A DNA stretch of 64,000 nt. It comes from Betaproteobacteria bacterium (GTDB lineage: Bacteria; Pseudomonadota; Gammaproteobacteria; Burkholderiales; UBA3065). Positions within the stretch are counted from its first letter, which is position 1, and every line of letters starts with the position of its first letter. The stretch is from assembly GCA_027490755.1 (NCBI GenBank), contig JAIXXL010000009.1, positions 124,001 through 188,000 on the forward strand. Reading direction: 5' to 3'. A program made the position numbers and the translations under genes. The notes below the pieces were generated by a model that saw only the letters and a program-made list of their open reading frames with translations, was not told the origin of the DNA and ran no database searches. This document shows positions 17,476 through 24,803 of the stretch, piece after piece.

Positions 17476-18063
17476 TCACCACCCCTCCCAATCCCCACTC
17501 GCCTCCATCGGCACCTGGTGCGCCGGGCACATCGGCGGGCCCATGTGCAGAAACTTCTTGGGGATGGCCAGCCGGTAGTCACACTGCGGGCACTGCGCAC
17601 GCGGCGGGTTGGCGGGCCTGAATCGCGGCGCGCGGCGCGTCAACGCCCCGTGCGGGAACGGGCCCAATTCGGCGGCAATGGCCGTCAGCCGCGCCTTCAG
17701 CCGCTCCCCCGCACTGGCGCTGCGCATCCGCGGCCCCTGCAGGCCCACGCTCAGCGCGATCGCCTTGAATTCCTTGCCGTGGCCGTGCTGGCAGTCGTCC
17801 ACCGCGTGCACCAACTCGTGGGTGAGGACGTCCAGCACCTGCACCGCATCGTCCAGGCTCGGCACAATAAAGATCTGGTTGACGCCATCGGCGGCGCGGC
17901 TGGTGGGCCAGCACTCGCCAATGTGCGTGCTGCGCTGCCCCGAGCCCGACCAGCCGATCGACACGCGCACCGGCGGCACCACGTGCCCCTGCGCGGCAAA
18001 GATCGGCGCGATGCGCTGCACACCGGCCATCAGCCACGATTCGCGAGTCAGATGAGTGTCCAT
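17476..18063 (-). CDS. SprT-like zinc metalloprotease
   Basis: A 195-residue protein with HELVH (82-86) and a third histidine H95 in HGKEF, the HExxH-x8-H-G-x-x-F arrangement of SprT/Spartan-type metallopeptidases. A C-terminal zinc ribbon (CPQC, then CPAH, about residues 150-185) follows, as in SprT proteins that act on DNA-protein crosslinks. The start at 18063 lies 7 bp after the upstream 77-residue gene, so the pair shares a transcript under shared element B. The substrate is unknown. Confidence 0.8.
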   Translation of the reverse strand: MDTHLTRESWLMAGVQRIAPIFAAQGHVVPPVRVSIGWSGSGQRSTHIGECWPTSRAADGVNQIFIVPSLDDAVQVLDVLTHELVHAVDDCQHGHGKEFKAIALSVGLQGPRMRSASAGERLKARLTAIAAELGPFPHGALTRRAPRFRPANPPRAQCPQCDYRLAIPKKFLHMGPPMCPAHQVPMEASGDWEGW

Positions 18064-18070
18064 GGTGGCC

Positions 18071-18304
18071 CTACACCATGAACTCGCGGTGCACCCCGCG
18101 CAGCTGGTCGTGGACGGCGTGGATAAAGCGCCGCACCGCGTGCCCAAAGTTGCGCGCGGTGATGCCGCCGCTCACCAAGATGTCGCCCTCGTCGACGATC
18201 TCGTCGAGCCAGCGCGTGTCGTGCCGCTTCTTCTGATCTTCCCCCTCGAACCCGGCTGCGTCGCTCATGCGGACGAGCGCCGTGTCTCTGCAGATATCGT
18301 TCAT
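18071..18304 (-). CDS. Unrecognised small acidic/basic protein (77 aa)
   Basis: No family recognised. The ATG at 18304 is preceded by GGAGG at good spacing; a start 12 bp upstream is possible. The sequence is mixed-charge and likely globular (FEGEDQKKRHDTRWLDEIVDEGDILVSGG, then a helical HAVRRFIHAVHDQL). It is the first gene of the unit that continues into the SprT-like protease and lies 27 bp downstream of shared element B. It might be a protease partner or inhibitor, from position only. Confidence 0.65.
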   Translation of the reverse strand: MNDICRDTALVRMSDAAGFEGEDQKKRHDTRWLDEIVDEGDILVSGGITARNFGHAVRRFIHAVHDQLRGVHREFMV

Positions 18305-18331
18305 GGTGGCCTCCATGGCTTGACAGGAGGA

Positions 18332-18395
18332 CCAGTATCGAGGGGCGCAGGCTCACCAGCTGAGCCTGTGGCGATAGGTCAGGTGGCGGATGCGG
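18332..18395 (-). promoter_or_regulatory. Shared upstream element, copy B
   Basis: Plus-strand view: CCAGTATC (18332-18339), palindrome CAGGCTCA-N5-TGAGCCTG (18348-18368), TCAGGTGGCGGATGCGG (18379-18395). On the minus strand the order is CCGCATCCGCCA, palindrome, GATACTGG, the same order as in copy C on the plus strand. It precedes the 77-residue gene and the SprT-like protease. Confidence 0.6.
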
Positions 18396-18497
18396 TTGCA
18401 AGGCGCGTCCGTCACGATGCGCCTACATGCCCATCTGAGCGCAACGTCAGGGTCAAAAGGTCGAGTCCATGTAATGCATAAGCGCTACACTCTTCCC

Positions 18498-18770
18498 ATG
18501 AAAACAGCCACCATCCCTGCAGTCCGGGTCGAATCCGCGTTGCGTGCCGAACTGGAGAGCCTGTTGCGCGAGGGCGAGACGCTCTCGCAGTTTGTAGAGC
18601 AATCGGTACGCACGGCGGTGCTGCAGCGCCGGGACCAGGAAGAGTTCGTTGCCCGAGGGCTGTCCGCACTCGCCGCAGCCCGCGAGAGTGGCGATTACGT
18701 CGATGCCGACATCGCCATAGCGGGTCTGCAGCGCCGGCTGGATGCCGCCAGGGTCAAGGCGCGCGCGTGA
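18498..18770 (+). CDS. Putative antitoxin of a ParE/RelE module
   Basis: A 90-residue protein with an N-terminal ribbon-helix-helix-like segment (IPAVRVESALRAELESLLREGETLSQFVEQSVRTAV) followed by a helical tail, the layout of ParD/YlcJ-like antitoxins. The ATG at 18498 is used because upstream codons give no sensible N-terminus. Its stop overlaps the toxin GTG start in a GTGA. Confidence 0.8.
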   Translation: MKTATIPAVRVESALRAELESLLREGETLSQFVEQSVRTAVLQRRDQEEFVARGLSALAAARESGDYVDADIAIAGLQRRLDAARVKARA

Positions 18771-19084
18771 CCTATCGCGTGCGGCTGACGCCGCAGGCGC
18801 AGATGGACCTTGAGCGCTTGTTCGTCTTCCTCATAGAGCGCGAACTCGGGCGCGCTGCCGGCGATCTAGACGTCGCGGAGCGGGCAATTGCTGCGATTCG
18901 TGCCGGCATGCAGACCCTAAGCACCTCGCCCTTTACCTGTCGCAAGGCCGGCGACAGCCCCTTTCTGCGTGAACTGCTGCTCCCCTTTGGCGCGGGCGGC
19001 TACGTCGCGCTTTTCGAGATCGCCAGCGAGCAGGAGGTGATCGTTGCTGCTGTCCGACACCAGCGCGAGCAGGACTACCGCTGA
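18767..19084 (+). CDS. ParE/RelE-family toxin
   Basis: A 105-residue protein starting with GTG: MTYRVRLTPQAQMDLERLFVF begins the typical beta strand and helix. ELLLPFGAGGYVALFEI and VIVAAVRHQREQDYR are the conserved core and C-terminus of ParE/RelE proteins. ParE members poison DNA gyrase, RelE members cut mRNA; the sequence alone does not decide. It is coupled to its antitoxin by a 4-bp overlap. Confidence 0.85.
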   Translation: MTYRVRLTPQAQMDLERLFVFLIERELGRAAGDLDVAERAIAAIRAGMQTLSTSPFTCRKAGDSPFLRELLLPFGAGGYVALFEIASEQEVIVAAVRHQREQDYR

Positions 19085-19099
19085 GCAGAGCATCAGCCC

Positions 19100-19291
19100 T
19101 TGCCCGAGACTACCGGCATACAAGCGCTGAGATTCCTGATGGAGCAGCACGGCCTGAAGCAATCCGATCTGGCAGAGATCGGCAGTCAAGGCGTTGTTTC
19201 GGAGATCCTGGCTGGCAAGCGCGAGCTGAACGTTGGTCAGGTCAGGGCGCTGGGCGAGCGCTTCGGAGTCTCGTCCGCGACCTTCTTGTAA
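19100..19291 (+). CDS. Small XRE-type HTH protein, possibly the C-terminal half of an antitoxin
   Basis: 63 residues from a TTG start: GIQALRFLMEQHGLKQSDLAEIGSQGVVSEILAGKRELNVGQVRALGERFGVS matches the C-terminal helix-turn-helix half of the larger HigA (COG5499-like) antitoxins. The usual N-terminal half is missing. It lies in the same frame as the ParE gene, five codons after its stop. It may be a truncated antitoxin or a complete mini-regulator. Confidence 0.6.
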   Translation: MPETTGIQALRFLMEQHGLKQSDLAEIGSQGVVSEILAGKRELNVGQVRALGERFGVSSATFL

Positions 19292-19338
19292 CCGAACGTC
19301 AACCGAAGCACACCCAAGGCAGCAGCGCTTGTTTTGAT

Positions 19339-19425
19339 TGGTGCCAGGGACCGGACTCGAACCGGCAAGGCCTTGCGGCCGGCGGATTTTAAGTCCGCTG
19401 TGGCTACCAATTTCACCACCCTGGC
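19339..19425 (-). tRNA. tRNA-Leu (TAA)
   Basis: 87 nt including an encoded CCA. The acceptor stem GCCAGGG/CCCTGGC, a long variable arm (class II) and the anticodon loop CTTAAAA with TAA anticodon are visible on the minus strand. It marks the end of the accessory block at 13.3-19.3 kb. I found no copy of its 3' end elsewhere in that block. Confidence 0.95.
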
Positions 19426-19464
19426 GTGCCGGTCATTCTACCGGCGCCAGGCGCCCGCCCCGAC

Positions 19465-21198
19465 TCAGGCCGCCCAGGGTCCCAACAGCTCGCCGCTCTC
19501 TAGGATCTGTGTCAGTTCCGCTGCCGCGATCGGCCGCGAATACAGGTAGCCCTGCACGTAGTCGCAGCCCAGGCGCATCAGCGTGTCGTGCTGCACACGC
19601 GTCTCGACGCCCTCCGCCACCACCTCGATGCCGAGTTTCTTGGCCATGGCGATCACCGTCTCGGCGATCTCGGTGCCGGAATCGTTGGCGCCGATGGTGT
19701 CGATGAACGACTTGTCGATCTTCAGGCAGTCGATGTCGTGCCGGCGCAGGTAGGCCAGCGACGAGTAGCCGGTGCCGAAATCGTCGATCGCCACATGCAG
19801 CCCCTCCAGCGCCACCTTGGAGAGCGCCTCGGTAACGCGGGTGCCGGCCTCCAGCAGCAGGCCCTCGGTGATCTCCAGGACGATGCTGCTGCCGGGCAGC
19901 TCCAGCTGGTCCAGCCGCGCGCGCCACGGGCTGGGCGCGTCGGTGCGCGGCAGCGACGAGAACGCCAGCGGCGAGCAGTTGATCGACAGCACCATGTCGG
20001 GCCGCACATGCTGCCGCCACATACGCAGCTGCTCTGTGGCCTCGTGGAACACCCACTCGTCGATCCGGCCGATCAGGCCGTTGCGTTCGGCCACCGGGAT
20101 GAACTCCGCCGGCGAGATGGGCCCGCGTTCCGAGTGGTTCCAGCGGATCAGCGCCTCGGCGCGGGCCACCTTCCCGGTCGCCAGCTCGATGACCGGCTGG
20201 TAGACCAGCGTGAACTGGTTCTCGCTGAGCGCCTGGCGCAGGTCGCGGGCGATCTGCACGCGGTTCAGCGCCCGCTCCTCCAGCTCTGGCTGGAAGCGCA
20301 CCGAGCGGTTGCGCCCTGCCCCCTTGGCGGCGTACATGGCCTGGTCGGCGTGACGCAGCAGTTCGGCGGGGTTCTCGCCGTCCTCGGGGTAGCAGGCGAT
20401 GCCGATACTGGCCGAGACGTAGCTGGGCAGCGAGGACAGGTTGAAGGGCTGCGCGATGGCTTCCAGAATCTTGCGGGCGATGGCGTCCACCACCGACAAC
20501 TCCTTGACCTGGCTGAGCAGCACGATGAACTCATCGCCCCCCAGCCTGGCGACCAGGTCGGTCTTGCGCACGCAAGACTGCAGACGCTGCGCCGCCTCCT
20601 TCAGCAGCTGGTCGCCCTGCGCGTGGCCGATGGTGTCGTTGATGTCCTTGAACTCGTCGAGGTCGATGAACATCAGCGCAAAGGTGGCGCCATTGCGGCC
20701 GCTGGAGAACACCTCCTGCTCCAGTCGGTACTGGAACATCTGCCGGTTGGGCAGACGCGTCAGGGTGTCGAAGTTGGCCTGCTGCCAGACCATGCGCTCG
20801 GCTTGCAGGCTGCGACGCAGCAGCTGGTACTGCAGACGCTCGTCCAGGCTGATGCAGACCAGCGCCGCGTCCTCTTTGGTGCTGGGCACCAACAGCAGAC
20901 CACGACACGGGAAGTCGATGCCGGCGCCATCCAGGCCGCTCAGCTGCAGTCGTGCGGGCAGCCAATCGGGGCTGCACGAGAACAAAAAGATCTGGTCGAG
21001 GACCGAATCGCGCGGCAACGCCACCAGGTCGAGAAAGGACCTGCCGGCCATCTCCTCGTGCTCGCGACCGATGTGCTGGGCAAAAGCCGGGTCGGCGTAC
21101 TCGATGGTGCCGTCCAGACGCACCAGCACATGCGGCGAGCTGATCAGGCGGCGCAGCTGCCGGACCGGAGCACTCAACCTGCTGTCGGTATCTGCCAT
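19465..21198 (-). CDS. PAS-GGDEF-EAL cyclic-di-GMP protein
   Basis: A 577-residue cytoplasmic protein with a PAS-like N-terminus (about 15-120), a GGDEF domain (about 140-300) with intact GGDEF at 220-224 and an inhibitory I-site RKTD (211-214), and an EAL domain (about 315-565) with EAL at 348-350 and DDFGTGYSS. Both synthesis and breakdown of c-di-GMP therefore look possible. The ATG at 21198 gives a sensible N-terminus. It follows the methanogen-output-domain gene by 19 bp, so the pair is an operon, placed between tRNA-Cys and tRNA-Leu. Confidence 0.92.
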   Translation of the reverse strand: MADTDSRLSAPVRQLRRLISSPHVLVRLDGTIEYADPAFAQHIGREHEEMAGRSFLDLVALPRDSVLDQIFLFSCSPDWLPARLQLSGLDGAGIDFPCRGLLLVPSTKEDAALVCISLDERLQYQLLRRSLQAERMVWQQANFDTLTRLPNRQMFQYRLEQEVFSSGRNGATFALMFIDLDEFKDINDTIGHAQGDQLLKEAAQRLQSCVRKTDLVARLGGDEFIVLLSQVKELSVVDAIARKILEAIAQPFNLSSLPSYVSASIGIACYPEDGENPAELLRHADQAMYAAKGAGRNRSVRFQPELEERALNRVQIARDLRQALSENQFTLVYQPVIELATGKVARAEALIRWNHSERGPISPAEFIPVAERNGLIGRIDEWVFHEATEQLRMWRQHVRPDMVLSINCSPLAFSSLPRTDAPSPWRARLDQLELPGSSIVLEITEGLLLEAGTRVTEALSKVALEGLHVAIDDFGTGYSSLAYLRRHDIDCLKIDKSFIDTIGANDSGTEIAETVIAMAKKLGIEVVAEGVETRVQHDTLMRLGCDYVQGYLYSRPIAAAELTQILESGELLGPWAA

Positions 21199-21217
21199 GG
21201 ACGCTAAGGGCCGCCGG

Positions 21218-21751
21218 TCAGCTGGCCAGGTATTCCCGACCCTGCGCCGCCACGGCTTCGGGCGAGGGTTTAAGGTAGACCACCACACGACAGCCGTCGT
21301 CGCCGCCGGCGATGGTCTGCTGCAGCTCGACCTTGCCGTAGCCCAGGTTGCTGGCGGTGATCACGCCGAACACGTTGCTGGTCATCATGCACATCGACTG
21401 CCGGCCGATGACCTTGTCGGCGAACGGGCACGAGCGGTTGCCGAACACCATCCGGTCCTCGGTGAGTTCGAGCAGGAAGAAGTCTCCCTTGATACGCTGC
21501 TTGAGGTCGACCAGCACGCTGGCGACCTGCTCCACATCAAGCTGCACCACGCCCAGCTCGGCCTTGTACATGCGGTCGATCTGGCGGCCGATGGCCTGCC
21601 CCACCATCGAGATGAAGCTGGAGGCCTCGGCATCGCCGACCATGCGGTCGAGGACGTTCGCCAGTTCGCGCACCAGAGTGCGCAGGAACAGGTCGCGCTC
21701 GAGCGGCACGGCGGCCTGCTGAACGGGAAGGATGGGGATGGTGGCGGACAT
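21218..21751 (-). CDS. Methanogen-output-domain-1-like sensor protein
   Basis: A 177-residue soluble protein with a conserved cysteine pattern NRSCPF (about 107), SMCMMTSN (about 120) and DDGCRVVVYL (about 155), which matches my recollection of the MetOD1 family of signalling proteins. The N-terminal helix bundle would dimerise. It is transcribed ahead of the GGDEF-EAL gene and may sense a ligand or redox state for it. The family name is given with moderate certainty. Confidence 0.65.
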   Translation of the reverse strand: MSATIPILPVQQAAVPLERDLFLRTLVRELANVLDRMVGDAEASSFISMVGQAIGRQIDRMYKAELGVVQLDVEQVASVLVDLKQRIKGDFFLLELTEDRMVFGNRSCPFADKVIGRQSMCMMTSNVFGVITASNLGYGKVELQQTIAGGDDGCRVVVYLKPSPEAVAAQGREYLAS

Positions 21752-21809
21752 GGGATCCAGTTGGAGAGACTGCTACCGCTGCAGGGGCGGCCGGCCGCCC
21801 ACAACAGCT

Positions 21810-21853
21810 AATACAGATGGTAGCCGAAATGGCTTTCGTTTGATTTCTGTATT
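21810..21853. repeat. Inverted repeat upstream of the c-di-GMP pair
   Basis: AATACAGA (21810-21817) and TCTGTATT (21846-21853) form a perfect 8-bp inverted repeat, with an inner AGCC/GGCT pair. It lies between tRNA-Cys and the start at 21751. It could be a terminator-like fold for the tRNA or an operator for the operon. Confidence 0.4.
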
Positions 21854-21861
21854 GATTTTGT

Positions 21862-21935
21862 TGGAGGCGCGAGGCGGAGTCGAACCGCCCTGGACGGATT
21901 TGCAATCCGCTGCATAACCGCTTTGCTATCGCGCC
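21862..21935 (-). tRNA. tRNA-Cys (GCA)
   Basis: 74 nt with encoded CCA. Acceptor stem GGCGCGA/TCGCGCC, anticodon loop TTGCAAA with GCA, and T-loop GTTCGACTC on the minus strand. Confidence 0.95.
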
Positions 21936-22000
21936 ATGTCTTTCGCGACGGGCAATTCCCGACGCGACACCCGCAGGGCCGGCATTGCACCAGCGCCTGC

Positions 22001-22024
22001 AAAAAAGGGAAGCCTTGGCTTCCC
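22001..22024 (-). terminator. Rho-independent terminator after tRNA-Gly
   Basis: On the minus strand GGGAAGCC-AA-GGCTTCCC is followed by six T (22006-22001). It lies 12 bp past the tRNA-Gly 3' end, so tRNA-Cys downstream would need its own promoter or read-through. Confidence 0.8.
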
Positions 22025-22036
22025 CAGAGTGATCTT

Positions 22037-22112
22037 TGGAGCGGGAAACGAGGTTCGAACTCGCGACCTCAACCTTGGCAAGGTTGCGCTCTACCAGCTG
22101 AGCTATTCCCGC
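22037..22112 (-). tRNA. tRNA-Gly (GCC)
   Basis: 76 nt with encoded CCA. Acceptor stem GCGGGAA/TTCCCGC, anticodon loop TTGCCAA with GCC, on the minus strand downstream of pgsA. The order pgsA, tRNA-Gly, tRNA-Cys, tRNA-Leu is common in proteobacteria. Confidence 0.95.
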
Positions 22113-22236
22113 GTCGAGCAAGACCGCAATAATAATCACTGCTCATCTGAACGTCAAATGACTGCGCAATCGGGCACCGCCTGCTGCAGTGGCTACCCAG
22201 CATGACGCCTTCCACGCGCCATGCCAACACCCGCGC

Positions 22237-22809
22237 TCAGTCTGGGGCGGACTGATCCGCCGGGGCCACACGCAGCGCGGCGCGCAGGTACAGAAACATG
22301 GAGACGATGGTGAGCACCGCCGCGATCCGCGCCAGCACGCCACCGATGCCAGGCAGGTCGATGCCCGCAAACGGCACGTGGTACAGCAGCAGCAGGATGG
22401 CGATCATCTGCGCCGCGGTCTTGGCCTTGCCCAGCGCGTTCACCGCGACGTGGCGCCGCTGGCCCAGCGTCGCCATCCACTCGCGCAGCGCCGAGACGGC
22501 GATCTCGCGGCCGATGATGACCACCGCGATCCAGGTCGGGATGCGCTGCAGCGCCACCAGCTCGACCAGAGCCGCGGCGACCACCAGCTTGTCCGCCACC
22601 GGGTCCAGAAACGCACCGAACGCCGAGGTCTGACCCAGGCGCCGGGCCAGCCAGCCGTCCAGCCAGTCGCTCAGCGCCGCCAGCAGGAACAGCCCCGCCG
22701 CCACGCGATCGATCTGCATGGGCCGCAGGCCCAGGTCGACGTGAAACAGGCCGATGAACAGCGGGATGATGGCCACACGCACCCAGGTGATGGCGGTCGG
22801 CAGATTCAT
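22237..22809 (-). CDS. pgsA: CDP-diacylglycerol-glycerol-3-phosphate 3-phosphatidyltransferase
   Basis: Inner-membrane enzyme that makes phosphatidylglycerol-phosphate from CDP-diacylglycerol and glycerol-3-phosphate. The 190-residue protein has several membrane helices and the CDP-alcohol signature D-G-x2-A-R-x8-G-x3-D-x3-D (DGWLARRLGQTSAFGAFLDPVAD). The ATG at 22809 is used; the frame stays open upstream through uvrC without meaning. It lies 8 bp after uvrC in the same direction. Confidence 0.95.
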   Translation of the reverse strand: MNLPTAITWVRVAIIPLFIGLFHVDLGLRPMQIDRVAAGLFLLAALSDWLDGWLARRLGQTSAFGAFLDPVADKLVVAAALVELVALQRIPTWIAVVIIGREIAVSALREWMATLGQRRHVAVNALGKAKTAAQMIAILLLLYHVPFAGIDLPGIGGVLARIAAVLTIVSMFLYLRAALRVAPADQSAPD

Positions 22810-22817
22810 GGCCACGG

Positions 22818-24803
22818 TCAGTGGAGTTCCCGGTAGATACGCTCGGCCAGGGTGCGGCTGATGCCTTCGACCCGGGCGATGTCGTCGATGCTGGCCGATT
22901 GTACGCCGCGCAATCCACCGAAATGGGCCAGCAGCTGACGCCGCCGCGCCGGCCCCACACCCTCGATGTCCTCCAGGCTGCTGCTGCGCCGCGCCTTGCC
23001 GCGCCTCGCGCGGTGGCCGGTGATGGCAAAGCGGTGCGCCTCGTCGCGCACCTGCTGGATCAGGTGCAGCGCCGGGTGGTCGGCCGGCAGGCGGCGCGGC
23101 GTCTCCTCGTCGGGGAACACCAGCTGCTCCATGCCGGCCTTGCGCTCCACGCCCTTGGCCACGCCGATCACCGCCAGGTCCGACAACGCGTGCTCGTTCA
23201 GCACCTCGCAGGCGACATTCAGCTGCCCGCGGCCGCCGTCGATCAGCAGCAGGTCGGGCAGCACCGCCTCCACCTCGCCCGCCTTCTTCAGCCGCCGGCC
23301 CAGCGCCTCGCGCATGGCGCCGTAGTCGTCGCCGGCCGCCGCACCGGTGATGTTGTAGCGCCGGTACTGGTCGGGCCGCATCGCGCCGTCCTCGTAGACG
23401 ACGCAGCTGGCCACCGTCGCCTCGCCCATGGTGTGGCTGATGTCGAAGCACTCGATACGACGCGGCGGCGTCTCCAGCTGCAGGAACTCGGCCAGTTCCG
23501 CAAGACGGCGGTTCTGGTTGGCGCGGTCGCCCAGGCGCAGCAGCAGCTCGCGGTGCGCGGCCTCCTCTGCCATCTTCAGCCACACCCGTCGGTCGCCGCG
23601 CGGGTGTGCGCCTATACGCACCGGCTTGCCGGACTGCGTCTGCAGCCAGTCCAGCTCGCCCGGCTCGGGCTCGGCGTTGACCACCAGCTCGGGCGGCATG
23701 CCGCCGTCGCCATAACGCTGCCCGGCGAACGCCACCAGCACCTCGGCCGGGGTGGCGCCCTGGCCGTGCTGCGGCACGTAGACGCGGTCGCCCAGGTGTT
23801 GGCCGTTGCGCACCATGGCCAGGCACACCGCGCTCATGCCGCCGGCCTGCACCACGGCGATCACGTCGACATCGCCCACCGCCCCGCCCTCGCGGCTCAT
23901 GGCCTGCTGCGCCCGCACCTTGGCCAGCGCCGAGAGCTGGTCGCGGAACACCGCCGCCTGCTCATACTCCATGGCCTCGGCGGCGGCGGTCATGCGCGCC
24001 TCGATCGCCTCGGTCACCTCATCGGCCTTGCCCTCGAGGAACATCGCCGCGGCGTTGACGTCGGCGTCGTAGTCCTCCGGCGTGATGAAGTCGACGCAGG
24101 GGCCACTGCAACGCTTGATCTGGTACAGCAGACACGGCCGCGAACGGTGCGCCATGACGTTGTCGGTGCAGGTGCGCAGGCGGAACACGCGCTGCAGCAG
24201 CTGCAGGCTCTGCCGCACCGCCCCGGCGCTGGCGAACGGCCCGAAGAAACGCTGGCGGCGGTCGGGAGTGCCACGGAAACGCCCCAGCCGTGGGAAACGG
24301 TGCTGGCTAAGGACGATATACGGATAAGATTTATCGTCCCGGAACAATATGTTGTACTTTGGACTTAAACCTTTTATGAGGTTGTTTTCGAGCAGCAGCG
24401 CCTCGTTCTCCGAGCGCGTCACCGTGATCTCCACGGCGTGGATCTGCTCGACCATGCGCGCGATGCGTGGCCCGTGGCCGGACTTCTGGAAGTAGGTCGA
24501 GACGCGCTTCTTCAGATCGCGCGCCTTGCCCACGTACAGCACCGCACCGTCAGCGGCGATCATGCGGTACACGCCCGGCTCGTTGGGCAGCGTGCCAAGG
24601 CCGGTGGCCGGGTCGATGCGCGCCTGCGCCTGCAGCGCGGCGGCGCTGTCGTGCACCACCCACGGCGCAGCGGCGGGCTCGCCCTGCCCCGTCGGGTCAG
24701 CCTCGCCGCTGGACTGTGCCTCGGCCGGCGGGTCGTCGGGGCGCGGTAAGCGCGTGTAGCTGCGCTTGGCGGTGGCCGGGTCGCGCGGGCGGGTACGCGC
24801 CAT
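22818..24803 (-). CDS. uvrC: Excinuclease ABC subunit C
   Basis: The nuclease of nucleotide excision repair that cuts on both sides of the lesion. It has an N-terminal GIY-YIG domain (EPGVYRMI...VLYVGKARDLKKRVSTYF, about 80-160), a UVR motif (about 275-310), the RNase-H-like nuclease domain (IECFDISHTMGE, LLIDGGRGQL), and C-terminal helix-hairpin-helices (about 605-655). At 661 residues it is longer than usual because of about 70 extra N-terminal residues rich in Pro, Ala and charged residues; a shorter start is possible. It overlaps the uracil-DNA glycosylase stop by ATGA. Confidence 0.95.
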   Translation of the reverse strand: MARTRPRDPATAKRSYTRLPRPDDPPAEAQSSGEADPTGQGEPAAAPWVVHDSAAALQAQARIDPATGLGTLPNEPGVYRMIAADGAVLYVGKARDLKKRVSTYFQKSGHGPRIARMVEQIHAVEITVTRSENEALLLENNLIKGLSPKYNILFRDDKSYPYIVLSQHRFPRLGRFRGTPDRRQRFFGPFASAGAVRQSLQLLQRVFRLRTCTDNVMAHRSRPCLLYQIKRCSGPCVDFITPEDYDADVNAAAMFLEGKADEVTEAIEARMTAAAEAMEYEQAAVFRDQLSALAKVRAQQAMSREGGAVGDVDVIAVVQAGGMSAVCLAMVRNGQHLGDRVYVPQHGQGATPAEVLVAFAGQRYGDGGMPPELVVNAEPEPGELDWLQTQSGKPVRIGAHPRGDRRVWLKMAEEAAHRELLLRLGDRANQNRRLAELAEFLQLETPPRRIECFDISHTMGEATVASCVVYEDGAMRPDQYRRYNITGAAAGDDYGAMREALGRRLKKAGEVEAVLPDLLLIDGGRGQLNVACEVLNEHALSDLAVIGVAKGVERKAGMEQLVFPDEETPRRLPADHPALHLIQQVRDEAHRFAITGHRARRGKARRSSSLEDIEGVGPARRRQLLAHFGGLRGVQSASIDDIARVEGISRTLAERIYRELH

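Noticed and set aside
18472-18491. Operator and -10 for the ParE-type module (TGTAATGC...GCGCTACA, TACACT)
   Set aside because: The arms match at only part of the positions and TACACT is too close to the ATG to be a normal -10.
13209-19425. Attachment-site duplication at tRNA-Leu for the accessory block
   Set aside because: I looked for a second copy of the tRNA-Leu 3' end in 13.2-14.4 kb and within the block and found none; no integrase is present either.
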